A DNA stretch of 64,000 nucleotides, taken from positions 434,001 through 498,000 of the forward strand of contig CAVOPB010000001.1 in NCBI GenBank assembly GCA_963697805.1, given 5' to 3'. Made by a program: the position numbers and the translations under genes. This DNA comes from VRUE01 sp963697805. GTDB taxonomy: Bacteria > Actinomycetota > Thermoleophilia > Solirubrobacterales > 70-9. Below the pieces are notes generated by a model that did no database searches, had not been told where the DNA came from, and was given only the letters and a program-made list of their open reading frames with translations. Position 1 is the first letter of the stretch. The number at the start of each line of letters is the position of its first letter. Positions 34,563-43,234 of the stretch are shown here, in pieces.

Positions 34563-35265
34563 GTCCCTGATCGAACGTCTGGGCAGGGATCGAGTTCTGG
34601 GCGAATCGCTCGGGGTGTTGCGCGAAGGTCCCTGCGCAGGTCAGACTGCAGAAGTAGTAGGCCTTGTCCTCGAACTCCAATCGCCCGGCCGCGTGTTGAG
34701 AGTTGACCGCCATCTGGCAAACGGGATCGATCACGAGAGGGTCGGCCTCCTCCCCCTCTCGGATGGCGGCAAACAGCTCGACCGGCTCCATCACGTTGCG
34801 CAATTCATGGCGCCCGCGCGACTCGTAGAAGACCCCCTCCAGGCTGGGGGCCAGGGCCGCCGTGTGGCCCGTCAGGAGAACCTCGCCTCCGCTTGCGACG
34901 CCGGAGACTCGCGCGGCGAGATTCACGGTTCCGCCGAAGTAATCGCCATCACGCCTCAAGGCGGGGCCGTGATGCAGTCCGACCCGCACGGCCGGGGCGC
35001 CGTGCCCGTGGATCAGATCGTTGGTGATCAGCAGGCCCAGGAGGATGGCCTCGGCCGGGTCGTCCACCCGCAGCATCAGGGCATCGCCGATCGTCTTGAC
35101 ATGAGCAGCCCCCTGTGGCAGCTCGGCGTCTACCGCGGCGCAGAAGTCGGCGACCAGATCTGCCGCCTCCTCGTCGCCGTGGGCCTCAGTCAGCGCGGTG
35201 AAGCCGGCGATATCGGCAAAGAGGAATGTTGCCGTGACCTTGCCTTGGTCCGAGGTCCCGGGCAT
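34555..35265 (-). CDS. Class III nucleotidyl cyclase fused to a YHS domain
   Basis: A 236-residue protein. Residues about 8-165 form a class III cyclase catalytic domain with both metal-binding Asp residues (FADIAGFTAL, TIGDALMLRV) and the NLAARVSG transition-state Asn/Arg, so it looks active. The C-terminus (about 175-225) is a YHS-type domain (DPVCQMAVN, YYFCSLTCAGTFAQHPERFA), which binds metal in copper-transport proteins. It is translated before and overlapping the multicopper oxidase, suggesting a metal-responsive second-messenger switch. Confidence 0.87.
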   Translation of the reverse strand: MPGTSDQGKVTATFLFADIAGFTALTEAHGDEEAADLVADFCAAVDAELPQGAAHVKTIGDALMLRVDDPAEAILLGLLITNDLIHGHGAPAVRVGLHHGPALRRDGDYFGGTVNLAARVSGVASGGEVLLTGHTAALAPSLEGVFYESRGRHELRNVMEPVELFAAIREGEEADPLVIDPVCQMAVNSQHAAGRLEFEDKAYYFCSLTCAGTFAQHPERFAQNSIPAQTFDQGHE

Positions 35266-35293
35266 TCCTAGAAGCTACCGGCTTGACGTTATG

Positions 35294-36418
35294 TCAGCGA
35301 CGGGCCACCTGGGCGAAGCGGCGCAGCGCCAGCTTGGGCTCGCCGTCGAGGCCGAGCAGGCCGGCCGAATCACAGAAGTCGCACGGGGTACTGGCGGCCG
35401 GAATGTCCTGCCAGGTGAACCAATAGGCGGCCCGTAGGTTCCAGCGCCGGCGGTTTGCGAGCAGGATTTCCCAGGCGCTCTTCAGGTATTTCGCCTGCAC
35501 CGCCGGGCCCCTCTCAAACTTGTCACCGCCCGCGGCCCGGGTTTGGGAGCCCCAGCCGAACTCGGTGATGTAGAGCCCCTTGTGCCCCTCGCCGCGGCGT
35601 CTCATCACCGCTCGCAGCGCGCTGATGTCATTGGCCATCAGGCTCGGGTCGGCGGCGTATGGGTGAAGGGCGACTCCATCGAAGAGGCCCTTGATGCCCC
35701 GGTGGCGGTAGAGGCGGCTGAGGAAGATCGTCGCGTCGAGGGATGGCTTGACCCTCGGCGTGGCGTAGAGGCCGCCGAGGACGATCTGGGCGCCAGGATC
35801 GACTGAGCGGATCGCAGGCGCCGAGCCACGCAGCAGAGCGGCGTAGCCGCGGACCGAAGCCTCGGCGAAGCGGTGATCGTTCTCCTCGTTCCAGATCTGC
35901 CAGGTCCGAATCGGATCCTGGCGCAGCTCCGGATGAAGCTTCCAGAAGGTCCCGGATGGGCCATAGCGCGCGACAAGAGCCCGCAGGAACCTCGACCAGG
36001 CCCGGCGCTGAGCGAGGTTGTGCACCGGCATCTGCAGCGCCGAGCACCGAGCCGCTGTAAAGCCACAACGAGTTGCGCGCGGCGTCCGCGCCACCCAGGA
36101 GGGTGAGCCCCAGATGACCGGCAGGCGCTCGAAGCCGTAGCGCGAGGTCGATATCAGGAAGGCATCGGTAGCCGCCCAGTCAAAGACGCCCGGCGCAGGC
36201 TCAGACTGAGCCCAATAGATGAGAAAGCGCAGCGAGCCGACCCCTGTCCTCCGCATCAGGCGCAGGTCGTCGCGGTGCAGCGGGGTCTGCGGGGAGATCC
36301 CGGTGTAGGCCGAAGGCCCGCCGGTCCTCGGAGTGGCCTCACCGGAGGCTGAATGCTGAATAGCGCCGAGCACCAGGGCACCTAGAACAACTCCGCTGAG
36401 AAAGCGCCGCTTCCGCAT
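35294..36418 (-). CDS. Secreted glycoside hydrolase-like TIM-barrel protein
   Basis: A 374-residue exported protein. MRKRRFLSGVVLGALVLGA is a signal peptide; the ATG at 36418 has an AGGGA site. Barrel motifs WQIWNEEND (acid/base Glu, about residue 195) and YITEFGW (nucleophile Glu, about 285) match GH5/GH39/GH-A clan enzymes. The C-terminal FTWQDIPAASTPCDFCDSAGLLGLDG is typical of the actinobacterial members. The glycan target is unknown. Confidence 0.83.
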   Translation of the reverse strand: MRKRRFLSGVVLGALVLGAIQHSASGEATPRTGGPSAYTGISPQTPLHRDDLRLMRRTGVGSLRFLIYWAQSEPAPGVFDWAATDAFLISTSRYGFERLPVIWGSPSWVARTPRATRCGFTAARCSALQMPVHNLAQRRAWSRFLRALVARYGPSGTFWKLHPELRQDPIRTWQIWNEENDHRFAEASVRGYAALLRGSAPAIRSVDPGAQIVLGGLYATPRVKPSLDATIFLSRLYRHRGIKGLFDGVALHPYAADPSLMANDISALRAVMRRRGEGHKGLYITEFGWGSQTRAAGGDKFERGPAVQAKYLKSAWEILLANRRRWNLRAAYWFTWQDIPAASTPCDFCDSAGLLGLDGEPKLALRRFAQVARR

Positions 36419-36539
36419 TCCCTGCACTTGTTCGCAGGATAACGAGCGTGCCGCCTCTCGAAATCCAACTTTTCCCAATAGGCGACTTGGGGCCTGCCTG
36501 AGAGATTCCTGAGCTCGTCCAACCTCCGGAAGGAATTGA

Positions 36540-37415
36540 ATGAACCGGCTGCCCAACAAACTCACCTATGCCAACGTCATCTCGACCCTGGCGCTGATCT
36601 TCGCGGTCGGCGGCGCAACGGCTTTCGCGGCATCCAACGCCGGCTCCTCGACGCCGGCCAAGCTGAAGCTCTGCGCAGCCAGGAAGGGCGGCAACCTGCG
36701 GCTGCTCTCCGGCAGCGGGTCGTGCAAGGCGAGCGAGCAGGCGCTGACCGTAGACAGCCGGGGAACGAAGGGCGCCGCAGGGCCGGCTGGTACCCCTGGC
36801 GAGCGCGGCCCAGCTGGGCTCACGACGAGCCTGGCCAGTCCCGACGGGCGCTTCACCGTCGTTGCCACCAACGCCGGGATCGTCCTGGCCGGCCCAAACG
36901 GCTCGGTCACCGTTGACGGAAAGGAGATCCACTCCAACGGCGACCTCAGGATCGCCTCCCCGCAGAAGCTCACGCTCTCGAATGGCACCGCGCTGGACAT
37001 CACCTCGGGCATCACCACCTCTTTCACGACCGGGGCGAGCTTCACGCAGACCGTGGGCGGAGCCTACGACCAGTCCGTCGGCGCGGGGTACAGCCAGTCG
37101 ATCGGCGGCAGCTACACCCAGGCCGTCGCCAGTGGGTACAACCAGGTCATCGGCGGCGCCTATGACCAGTCCGTCGACAAGGAATACGCGGAGATCATCG
37201 GCGGGAGCTATGAACAGTCCGTCGAAGGGGCCTTCAAACAGCGGGTCGACGAAACCTACGAGGCGGAGAGTGGTGGCGCGGCCGTGCTGTCGGGCTCCAC
37301 CCTGGGCCTTGGTGGTAATTCGTCGTGCCCCGCGGCCGCACGGGTCGGCAGCGAAGTGAACGGCTTCCTGCGGGTCGCCGCCCCAGGCAGCTCGTCGAAG
37401 GTCTTCGTCTGTTGA
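36540..37415 (+). CDS. Secreted collagen-like and short-repeat protein
   Basis: A 291-residue exported protein. The leader LTYANVISTLALIFAVGGATAFA is a form I associate with Thermoleophilia. A short collagen-like stretch (GTKGAAGPAGTPGERGPAG, about 75-93) follows. Residues about 165-240 contain at least eight tandem units of about nine residues with a G-x-Y/F-x-Q-S/V core (GGAYDQSVG, AGYSQSIGG, SYTQAVASG, YNQVIGG), which could fold as a beta-solenoid. The C-terminus has two Cys. Function unknown; surface or adhesion role is inferred. Confidence 0.75.
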   Translation: MNRLPNKLTYANVISTLALIFAVGGATAFAASNAGSSTPAKLKLCAARKGGNLRLLSGSGSCKASEQALTVDSRGTKGAAGPAGTPGERGPAGLTTSLASPDGRFTVVATNAGIVLAGPNGSVTVDGKEIHSNGDLRIASPQKLTLSNGTALDITSGITTSFTTGASFTQTVGGAYDQSVGAGYSQSIGGSYTQAVASGYNQVIGGAYDQSVDKEYAEIIGGSYEQSVEGAFKQRVDETYEAESGGAAVLSGSTLGLGGNSSCPAAARVGSEVNGFLRVAAPGSSSKVFVC

Positions 37416-37463
37416 TCGCAGCACCCTCGACGCGGCCGCTACGGCCATAGTCTTTGAGCGGCC

Positions 37464-38997
37464 ATGCTGCGGACCGCTTCCTCTCGGGCTCTCGTGACCG
37501 CGATTGCGGGGGTCATCGGCTATGACCTGCTGCAGCGCCGCCGCGCGGTCCTTCGCAACTTCCCGATCGTCGGACATCTTCGTTACGCACTTGAGGCATT
37601 CGGGCCCGAGCTGCGCCAGTACATGGTCACCTCCAACAACGAGGGGGGCCGTTCTCCCGCGATCAGAGACGCTGGATCGCCTCCTCCTCCGAGGGCAAGC
37701 CAAGCGTGTTCGGATTCGGGACCGACGATGAGATGGAGGCCGTCGAGAGCCTGCTCATCATCAAGCACTCGCCGTTCCCGCCCCCCGGAGCACTCGGGGC
37801 GGGTCCCGAGTACAGCGTCCCCGCCGCCAAGGTGCTCGGCGGCGCCCACAGGCGCCGGCACGCCTTCCGGCCGGCCTCGCTCGTCAACCTCTCTGGCATG
37901 AGCTACGGCTCGCTCTCGCCGGTCGCGATCGAGGCGCTTAACCGCGGCGCGGCCATCGCGGGTTGCCTGCAGAACACCGGGGAGGGAGGGATCGCGGCGG
38001 CACATCGCCACGGTGGCGAGCTGGTCTTCCAGATCGGCACCGGCTACTTTGGTTGCCGCGACGCCGATGGGCGCTTCAGCCTCGAGCGGCTGCGGGAGCG
38101 GGTTGAGGGAGCGCCGGTACGGGCGATCGAGGTCAAGCTTTCCCAGGGGGCGAAGCCCGGACTCGGAGGGCTACTCCCCGCGGTCAAGGTCACCCCCGAG
38201 ATCGCCGAGTGCCGCGGCGTCCCGGTCGGCGTCGACTGCGTCAGCCCGCCAGCGCACTCGGAGTTCTCCGACGTGGACGGCCTGATCGAGTTCGTCGAGG
38301 CGATCGCCGCCGAGACGGGGCTGCCGGTCGGGATCAAGTCCGCGGTCGGCGAGGATGAGTTCTGGCAGGTGCTGGCCGCGCGCATGGCGAGCAGCGAGGG
38401 CGGGCCCGACTTCGTCACCATCGACGGTGGCGAGGGGGGCACCGGCGCCGCGCCACTCTCGTTCTCCGACCACGTGGCGCTGCCGTTCAAGCTCGGCTTC
38501 TCCCGCATCTACGGCACCTTCGCGCGGGAGGGGCTGGCCGAGGACGTGGTCTTCGTCGGCTCGGGGCGGCTCGGCTTCCCGGACTCGGCACTCTTCGCCT
38601 TCGCCCTCGGCTGCGACATGATCAACGTGGGTCGCGAGGCGATGATGGCGATCGGCTGCATCCAGGCCCAGCGCTGCCACACCGGCCGCTGCCCGACTGG
38701 GGTGGGGACGCAGTCGCGCTGGCTCATGCACGGGCTCGACCCGGAGCTGAAGTCGAGCCGCGCCGCCAACCACTTGGTCGCGTTTCGCGCCGAGCTACTC
38801 GCCCTGGCACACTCCTGCGGCGTGGCCCACCCCGCGCTCGTCACCCCCGAACACATCGAAATCGTATCCGAGCGCTATGGTCCGCGCAGCTCGCCAAAGA
38901 CTTTGACTACGCGCCGGATTGGCCGTTGCTGTCAGCCGCCAGGCGTCGTGAGATTGAGGCCGCACTTGCTCCCGCCGTGGCGGAGGGGCTGGTCTAG
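37464..38997 (+). pseudogene. FMN-binding glutamate synthase-like gene with two frameshifts
   Basis: Three frames together encode one protein similar to the FMN-binding domain of glutamate synthase. An N-terminal TM and RNFPIVGHLRY are followed by a frame loss at the G-run 37643-37648. The main body runs from DQRRWIASSS through SGMSYGSLSP, GGEGGTGAAP and the iron-sulphur motif CHTGRCPTGVGTQ. A second frame loss near 38893 precedes the natural C-terminus (KDFDYAPDWPLL to LVAEGLV-like end, stop 38995-38997). Each break is repaired by adding one base, so sequencing error or recent mutation are both possible. Confidence 0.8.
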
Positions 38998-39365
38998 TGC
39001 TCGGCGGCCTTCTCGCGAGCTTGGCCCTTTTCCTCGAGGCTCATCGCGCCGGGGTGGCCGTCTCCCGGCCAGGGGCTGAGGATCAGTAGCAGGCGCGAGT
39101 CGGATCGCGCCGCGACCGTGTGGCGCTCAGTCGGTTCGAACTCGAGGAGGTGGCCCGGTCCTCCCGACACGCGCTCCCCGCTCGGCATCGAGATCTCGAT
39201 CTTCCCTTCGATGACGATGATTCGTGCCCGCTCGTGCACCTCGTGCTCCTGCAGCTCCTCCCCGGCTGGAAGGTGCAGCAAGATCAATCGCGCGTCCTCC
39301 CCGGAGGAGAGGATCTCCGGTTGGTGCGGTTCGACCCCCACCGTCCTCAAGTCCCAACATTGCAT
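38994..39365 (-). CDS. Cupin-domain protein
   Basis: A 123-residue small cupin. HLPAGEELQEHEVHERARIIVIEGKIE carries the first cupin motif metal ligands (His, His, Glu), and PTERHTVAA the His of the second. The ATG at 39365 follows AAGGAG by seven bases. Its last bases overlap the restored stop of the glutamate synthase gene. A mutated copy of its 5' end and upstream region lies at 62238-62351. Specific role unknown. Confidence 0.82.
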   Translation of the reverse strand: MQCWDLRTVGVEPHQPEILSSGEDARLILLHLPAGEELQEHEVHERARIIVIEGKIEISMPSGERVSGGPGHLLEFEPTERHTVAARSDSRLLLILSPWPGDGHPGAMSLEEKGQAREKAAEH

Positions 39366-39448
39366 CTCCACGCTCCTTCGTCATGACCTGGTCCTCGCGG
39401 GGGATTATCCACGCCGCATCCACGCGAAGGCGGGAGCGACCCCGTACG

Positions 39449-39745
39449 TCAGCCGCCCCCTTCGCGCAGGCAGAGCCACGCGGCGTCCGCGAGCATCTCA
39501 ATCTCCGCCTCGGAGGGTGGCCCCTCGAAGGCCCCGAGGAGCCAAGCCCGTATCCACTCTTGCGCCGGGCCGAGCCACAGCGCCAGGCTTTGCGCTGCGG
39601 TCAGCGGCCGCAACACACCGTAATGCGCGTGCGGCCGCCACCATGCGCGAACGGCGGCGGCGAAGCGCTCGTTGCCTTCCTTGAGCTCGGCTTCAGCGGC
39701 CTCGAGTACCGCAGGCTCGCTGATCGTTGCCAAGAAGCGTGCCAT
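39449..39745 (-). pseudogene. Truncated TetR-family regulator (C-terminal domain only)
   Basis: A 98-residue frame starting MARFLATISEP that looks like the ligand-binding C-terminal domain of TetR regulators (helices NERFAAAVRAWWR, ALWLGPAQEWIRAWL). No helix-turn-helix N-terminus can be found in any frame between here and the aquaporin gene. A GGGAA site before the ATG means it may still be translated. Probably a deletion remnant. Confidence 0.5.
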
Positions 39746-39814
39746 TCCCGGGTTCCCTGCGCGTCCCGTGCCACCCTGGCGGAGGGAGTGCGCGGCTTCC
39801 GCTCGGTCGCTGGC

Positions 39815-40585
39815 TCAACCTCGTTGCGTCAGCTCCGCTCCCCCAGGCGCCGCTCGCTCTAGCCCGCCGTCTCGGTCCGCTTCGTGGGGGAGCATGATCT
39901 CCGCTGCCTCACCGGGTGTGATGTCCGGGTACAGGGCCCTGATGACTCCGATCGCGACCGCCCCGCCGATCAGCTGAGCGGCGATGAAAGCAGGCACCGA
40001 CGCCGGGGCGATCCCGGCGAAGGTGTCCGAGAACATGCGGCCGATGTCGATTGCCGGGTTGGCGAAGCTGGTCGAGCTGGTGAAGAAGTAGGCGGCGCCG
40101 ATGTAGGCGCCGACGGCGGCCGGTGCGAGGTTGCCGCGGCGGGTTCGCGCCAGCGAGAAGATCACGAGGACCAGACCGAGGGTGGCGATGATCTCGGCGA
40201 ATAGGTGCGCCGGGGAGGCGCGGTGGTGAGTGGAGACCGAGATCGCCGTCAGGGAGAACATCATGTTGGCGGTGATCGCCCCGGCTATGCAGCCACAGAC
40301 CTGGGCCGGAATGTAGGCGAGGGCGTGGCGCCAGGCAAGGCCACGAAAGCCGGCATCGACCAGGGAGACGACGGGGTTGAAGTGGGCGCCCGAGACCGGG
40401 CCGAACATGAGGATGAAGGTGAAGAGGCCGGCGGCGGTCGCGGTCGCGTTCTCGAGGAGCTGAAGGCCCGTGTCGCCAGGGGAGAGCTGCTGGGCGGCGA
40501 TCCCCGATCCCACCACCGCAGCGGCGAGGAAGGCAGAGCCGAGAAACTCCGCAAGGAGGCGTCTGGGCAGTGGTGCCTCGGTCAT
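39815..40585 (-). CDS. MIP-family channel in an arsenic operon (aquaglyceroporin-like)
   Basis: A 256-residue aquaporin-fold channel with six membrane segments and two half-helix motifs, HFNPVV (first, NPV instead of NPA) and SFANPAI. The position directly after arsC with an ATGA overlap matches AqpS-type channels that let arsenite leave the cell down its gradient after arsenate is reduced. The C-terminus (HEADRDGGLERAAPGGAELTQRG) is a hydrophilic tail. Start at 40585 fits the overlap. Confidence 0.87.
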   Translation of the reverse strand: MTEAPLPRRLLAEFLGSAFLAAAVVGSGIAAQQLSPGDTGLQLLENATATAAGLFTFILMFGPVSGAHFNPVVSLVDAGFRGLAWRHALAYIPAQVCGCIAGAITANMMFSLTAISVSTHHRASPAHLFAEIIATLGLVLVIFSLARTRRGNLAPAAVGAYIGAAYFFTSSTSFANPAIDIGRMFSDTFAGIAPASVPAFIAAQLIGGAVAIGVIRALYPDITPGEAAEIMLPHEADRDGGLERAAPGGAELTQRG

Positions 40586-41202
40586 CCTTGTGGCGTCAAC
40601 TCCTTGCAGACCTCTGCCTGCAGGCACTCGCGGGTGCGACGCTGGGCGATGGCCTGGATATGGCCACGAACCGGGACATCGTCGTAGTGAAAGAGGACCG
40701 CGTCGGCGCAGGCCCTTATCTCAGCGTCCGAGCGCTGAGCGCCGAACTCCTCGCTCAGCGCGGGCAGCATCTGCATGAGGCGGAGCCGGTGCGCGGTGGG
40801 GTCGGTGCGGATCGCCTCGAGCCGCGTGGAGATGAGTTCGCAGACGCGACCCTCGATCTCATCGCGAATTGGTCGCAACTGCTCGAGCGGCAGGCCGGCA
40901 GCGTCCGGTATGTCCCAGTCCTCGACGGTCGTCGGCACGTAGGGACAGGCATCGCCGCAGCCCATCGTTACCGCCCAGTCGGCGTGCAGCTGCGTCTCGC
41001 GCAGCAGCTTCCGGGGTCGGCGGCCCGAAAGGTCGATTCCCACCTCGGCCATTGCTTCGATGACGCCGGGCCACAATCGCGCCGCTGGCTCAGAGCCCGC
41101 CGACTCGGCCCTCACATCGTCGGGGCCGTGGTGCTCGAAGAAGGCCTGGGCCATCTGCGAGCGGCCGGCGTTGTGATTGCAGACGAACAGCACGTACCTC
41201 AT
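40582..41202 (-). CDS. arsC: Arsenate reductase, low-molecular-weight phosphatase fold, with C-terminal extension
   Basis: A 206-residue protein. The N-terminal 130 residues are a thioredoxin-type ArsC: P-loop VCNHNAGRSQMA (Cys-x5-Arg) and the redox pair in MGCGDACPYVP, with DWDIPDAAG supplying the catalytic Asp. It reduces arsenate to arsenite. The extra 70 C-terminal residues (PTAHRLRLMQMLPALSEEFG onward, ending in CLQAEVC) form a helical domain absent from minimal ArsC. AAGGAGG precedes the ATG at 41202. Confidence 0.9.
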   Translation of the reverse strand: MRYVLFVCNHNAGRSQMAQAFFEHHGPDDVRAESAGSEPAARLWPGVIEAMAEVGIDLSGRRPRKLLRETQLHADWAVTMGCGDACPYVPTTVEDWDIPDAAGLPLEQLRPIRDEIEGRVCELISTRLEAIRTDPTAHRLRLMQMLPALSEEFGAQRSDAEIRACADAVLFHYDDVPVRGHIQAIAQRRTRECLQAEVCKELTPQG

Positions 41203-41221
41203 CCGCCCTGGGCCTCCTTTT

Positions 41222-41941
41222 TCACGCGGCCACCAGCAGCTTCTCGGCGAACTCGCTCGGCAGGCCGGCGGCCGCGACTTCGCGTGAGGCGAAGTCGGCG
41301 TCGTAGTCGAAGCGCTCGATCCGGGCCCCCACCCCGGCGTCGCCCGCCTCCAGGACGGCAAATGCCCCGCGTGGGTCACCGTCCTTTGGCTTGCCGACCG
41401 AGCCGCAGTTGACGAAGAGGACATCCCCGTAGGTTTCGATCCACGGTTTGTGGGTGTGGCCGAACACGAGCACGTCGCAGTCGGCGCCGGCGGCTATCCG
41501 CTCGAAGGTGTGGGCGGGCTTCTCCTCGAACAGGTACTCGTTGACCTTGCGCGGAGAACCATGAACGAGCCGCACGCGCTTGCCGTCCAGCTCGAAGCGT
41601 AGGTCGAACGGCAGCCCCCCCATGAAGTCCTTTGCGGGCTGCTCGGTGTGCGCAAGGGTCCAGGCGATGGAGAGCTGGCCGAGCTCCCGGTCATGCTCGG
41701 TGACGTAGGCGCAGCCGCAGTCCTCTTCCTCGCGAGCGATCGCGTAGTCGTAGTTGCCGTAGATCGTCGGGATTCCGCGCTCCTCGATCGCCCCGCAGAC
41801 CTCGTTCGGCCAGGGGCCGTAACCGACCAGATCACCCCCGCAGTAGGTCGCGTCGGGTTCTAGCTCGTCGATCCGCGCCAAGGCCGCCGTCAAAGCCGGC
41901 AGATTGCCGTGAATGTCGGTGATGATCGCGACGCTCCTCAC
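41222..41941 (-). CDS. YfcE-like metallophosphoesterase in the arsenic locus
   Basis: A 239-residue phosphoesterase. Metal ligands: TDIHGN (about 7-12), GGDLVGYG (about 36-43), YGNYDYA (about 62), LVHGSP and FGHTHKPW (about 150-180). The start is taken as the GTG at 41941, giving VRSVAIITDIHGN; an ATG at 41959 would lengthen it by six residues. First gene of the leftward arsC unit, divergent from arsR, so probably under ArsR control. Role in arsenic response unknown. Confidence 0.85.
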   Translation of the reverse strand: MRSVAIITDIHGNLPALTAALARIDELEPDATYCGGDLVGYGPWPNEVCGAIEERGIPTIYGNYDYAIAREEEDCGCAYVTEHDRELGQLSIAWTLAHTEQPAKDFMGGLPFDLRFELDGKRVRLVHGSPRKVNEYLFEEKPAHTFERIAAGADCDVLVFGHTHKPWIETYGDVLFVNCGSVGKPKDGDPRGAFAVLEAGDAGVGARIERFDYDADFASREVAAAGLPSEFAEKLLVAA

Positions 41942-41994
41942 GGGCGGGATCCTAAGCATTGACAAATGTGATTTCAATAGATATATGTAAATAG
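41942..41994. promoter_or_regulatory. AT-rich divergent promoter/operator of the ars locus
   Basis: The 53 bp between the phosphoesterase and arsR are strongly AT-rich in a GC-rich window. They contain AATAGAT twice (41977-41983 and about 41991), flanking ATATGTA. The placement between divergent ars units fits an ArsR operator and two overlapping promoters. The exact boxes cannot be fixed by eye. Confidence 0.55.
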
Positions 41995-42348
41995 ATGAGT
42001 GTCGATCTGGAGTTCACGCCTAAGACCAAGCGTCCGGCTGGCGAACCCTGTTGCGAGCCGGTCGTCTACCCCGACGTGGAGCGCGAGCATGCCGAGCGCA
42101 TGGCGACGATCGCCAAGGCGCTAGGGGACCCAATTCGCCTGCAACTCGTGGACGTGCTGCGAAAGCACGCCGGCAAGGTCTGCGTCTGCGAGCTGGTGCC
42201 CCTGTTTGACCTCTCGCAACCCACCGTCTCCCACCACCTGAAGAAACTGCGTGAAGCCGGCATCGTCGGCTCCGAGCGGCGGGGGCTTTGGGCCTATTAC
42301 TACGTGATCCCCGAGTCCCTGGAGGAGTTCTCCGCATGGCTGAGCTGA
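41995..42348 (+). CDS. arsR: ArsR-family metalloregulator
   Basis: A 117-residue winged-helix repressor. KVCVCELVPLFDLSQPTVSHHLKKLREAGIV (about 61-91) has the Cys-Val-Cys metal-sensing motif on the helix before the recognition helix, as in classical ArsR. An additional GEPCCEPV Cys pair near residue 20 may also bind arsenite. It would derepress both divergent units when arsenite binds. The last 13 bases overlap arsM. Confidence 0.93.
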   Translation: MSVDLEFTPKTKRPAGEPCCEPVVYPDVEREHAERMATIAKALGDPIRLQLVDVLRKHAGKVCVCELVPLFDLSQPTVSHHLKKLREAGIVGSERRGLWAYYYVIPESLEEFSAWLS

Positions 42349-43232
42349 CCCAAACTCCCGACGACGCCGCGACCTGCTGCGCTCCCGAGCAGCAGGCCAA
42401 CTGCTGCGAGCCCTCCGAGAAGGCCAACTGCTGCGAGCCCGAGTCGTCGAGCTGCGGCTGCTCGGCTGGGCAGAAAGTGGACGAGGGAATCCGCGAGGCG
42501 GTCCGGTCTCGATATGCGGCCGCGGCCGAAAGCGTCGCGCGCGAGGGCGACGCTTCGTGCTGCGGGACCGGCACCGTGCTCAACGACCCGGAAGCCCAGA
42601 TCTTCGGCGTCGGCCTCTATGACGAGGGCGAGCGGGGTGAGCTTCCCGACACGGCGACGATGGCTTCGCTTGGCTGCGGCAACCCCACCGCCGTCGCCGA
42701 GCTGGGCGCCGGCGAAACCGTTCTCGACCTCGGTTCGGGCGGCGGCATCGATGTGCTGCTCTCGGCCAAGCGGGTCGGCCCGACCGGCAGGGCGTACGGC
42801 CTCGACATGACCGATGAGATGCTGGCCTTGGCCCGCGAGAACCAGCGCAAGGCCGGCGTCGAGAATGTCGAGTGGCTGCGCGGCGAGATCGAGGCAATTC
42901 CCCTCCCCACCGAGTCGGTCGACGTGGTGATCTCCAACTGCGTAATCAACCTCTCCGCGGACAAGCCACGGGTGCTGGCCGAGGCGGCGCGGGTCCTGAA
43001 ACCGGGTGGGCGCCTCGCGGTCTCCGACGTGATCGCCGACGAGGACATGGACGAGGCGACGCGGGCCGACATGGCGCATTGGACCGGCTGCATCGCCGGA
43101 GCGCTGACCCGTCGCGAGTTCGAGCAGGCGCTCACGGACGCCGGCTTCGAGGATCTCGAAATCACCGAGACTCACCGGGTCCACAACAGCGCCGGTTCAG
43201 CGATCATCCGGGCCCACCAGCCGGGTGGCTGA
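42336..43232 (+). CDS. arsM: Arsenite S-adenosylmethionine methyltransferase
   Basis: A 298-residue ArsM that methylates arsenite to volatile or excretable forms. The SAM motif is VLDLGSGGGIDVLL. The three arsenite-binding cysteines of the family fit SLGCGNP, SNCVINLS and WTGCIAGAL. An N-terminal tail (about 13-45) is densely Cys-rich with three double-Cys units (TCCAPE, NCCEPS, NCCEPE) and SCGCS, beyond the usual family start, and may load arsenite or metal. The ATG lies inside the arsR end with GGAGGAG upstream. Confidence 0.93.
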   Translation: MAELTQTPDDAATCCAPEQQANCCEPSEKANCCEPESSSCGCSAGQKVDEGIREAVRSRYAAAAESVAREGDASCCGTGTVLNDPEAQIFGVGLYDEGERGELPDTATMASLGCGNPTAVAELGAGETVLDLGSGGGIDVLLSAKRVGPTGRAYGLDMTDEMLALARENQRKAGVENVEWLRGEIEAIPLPTESVDVVISNCVINLSADKPRVLAEAARVLKPGGRLAVSDVIADEDMDEATRADMAHWTGCIAGALTRREFEQALTDAGFEDLEITETHRVHNSAGSAIIRAHQPGG

Positions 43233-43234
43233 GC

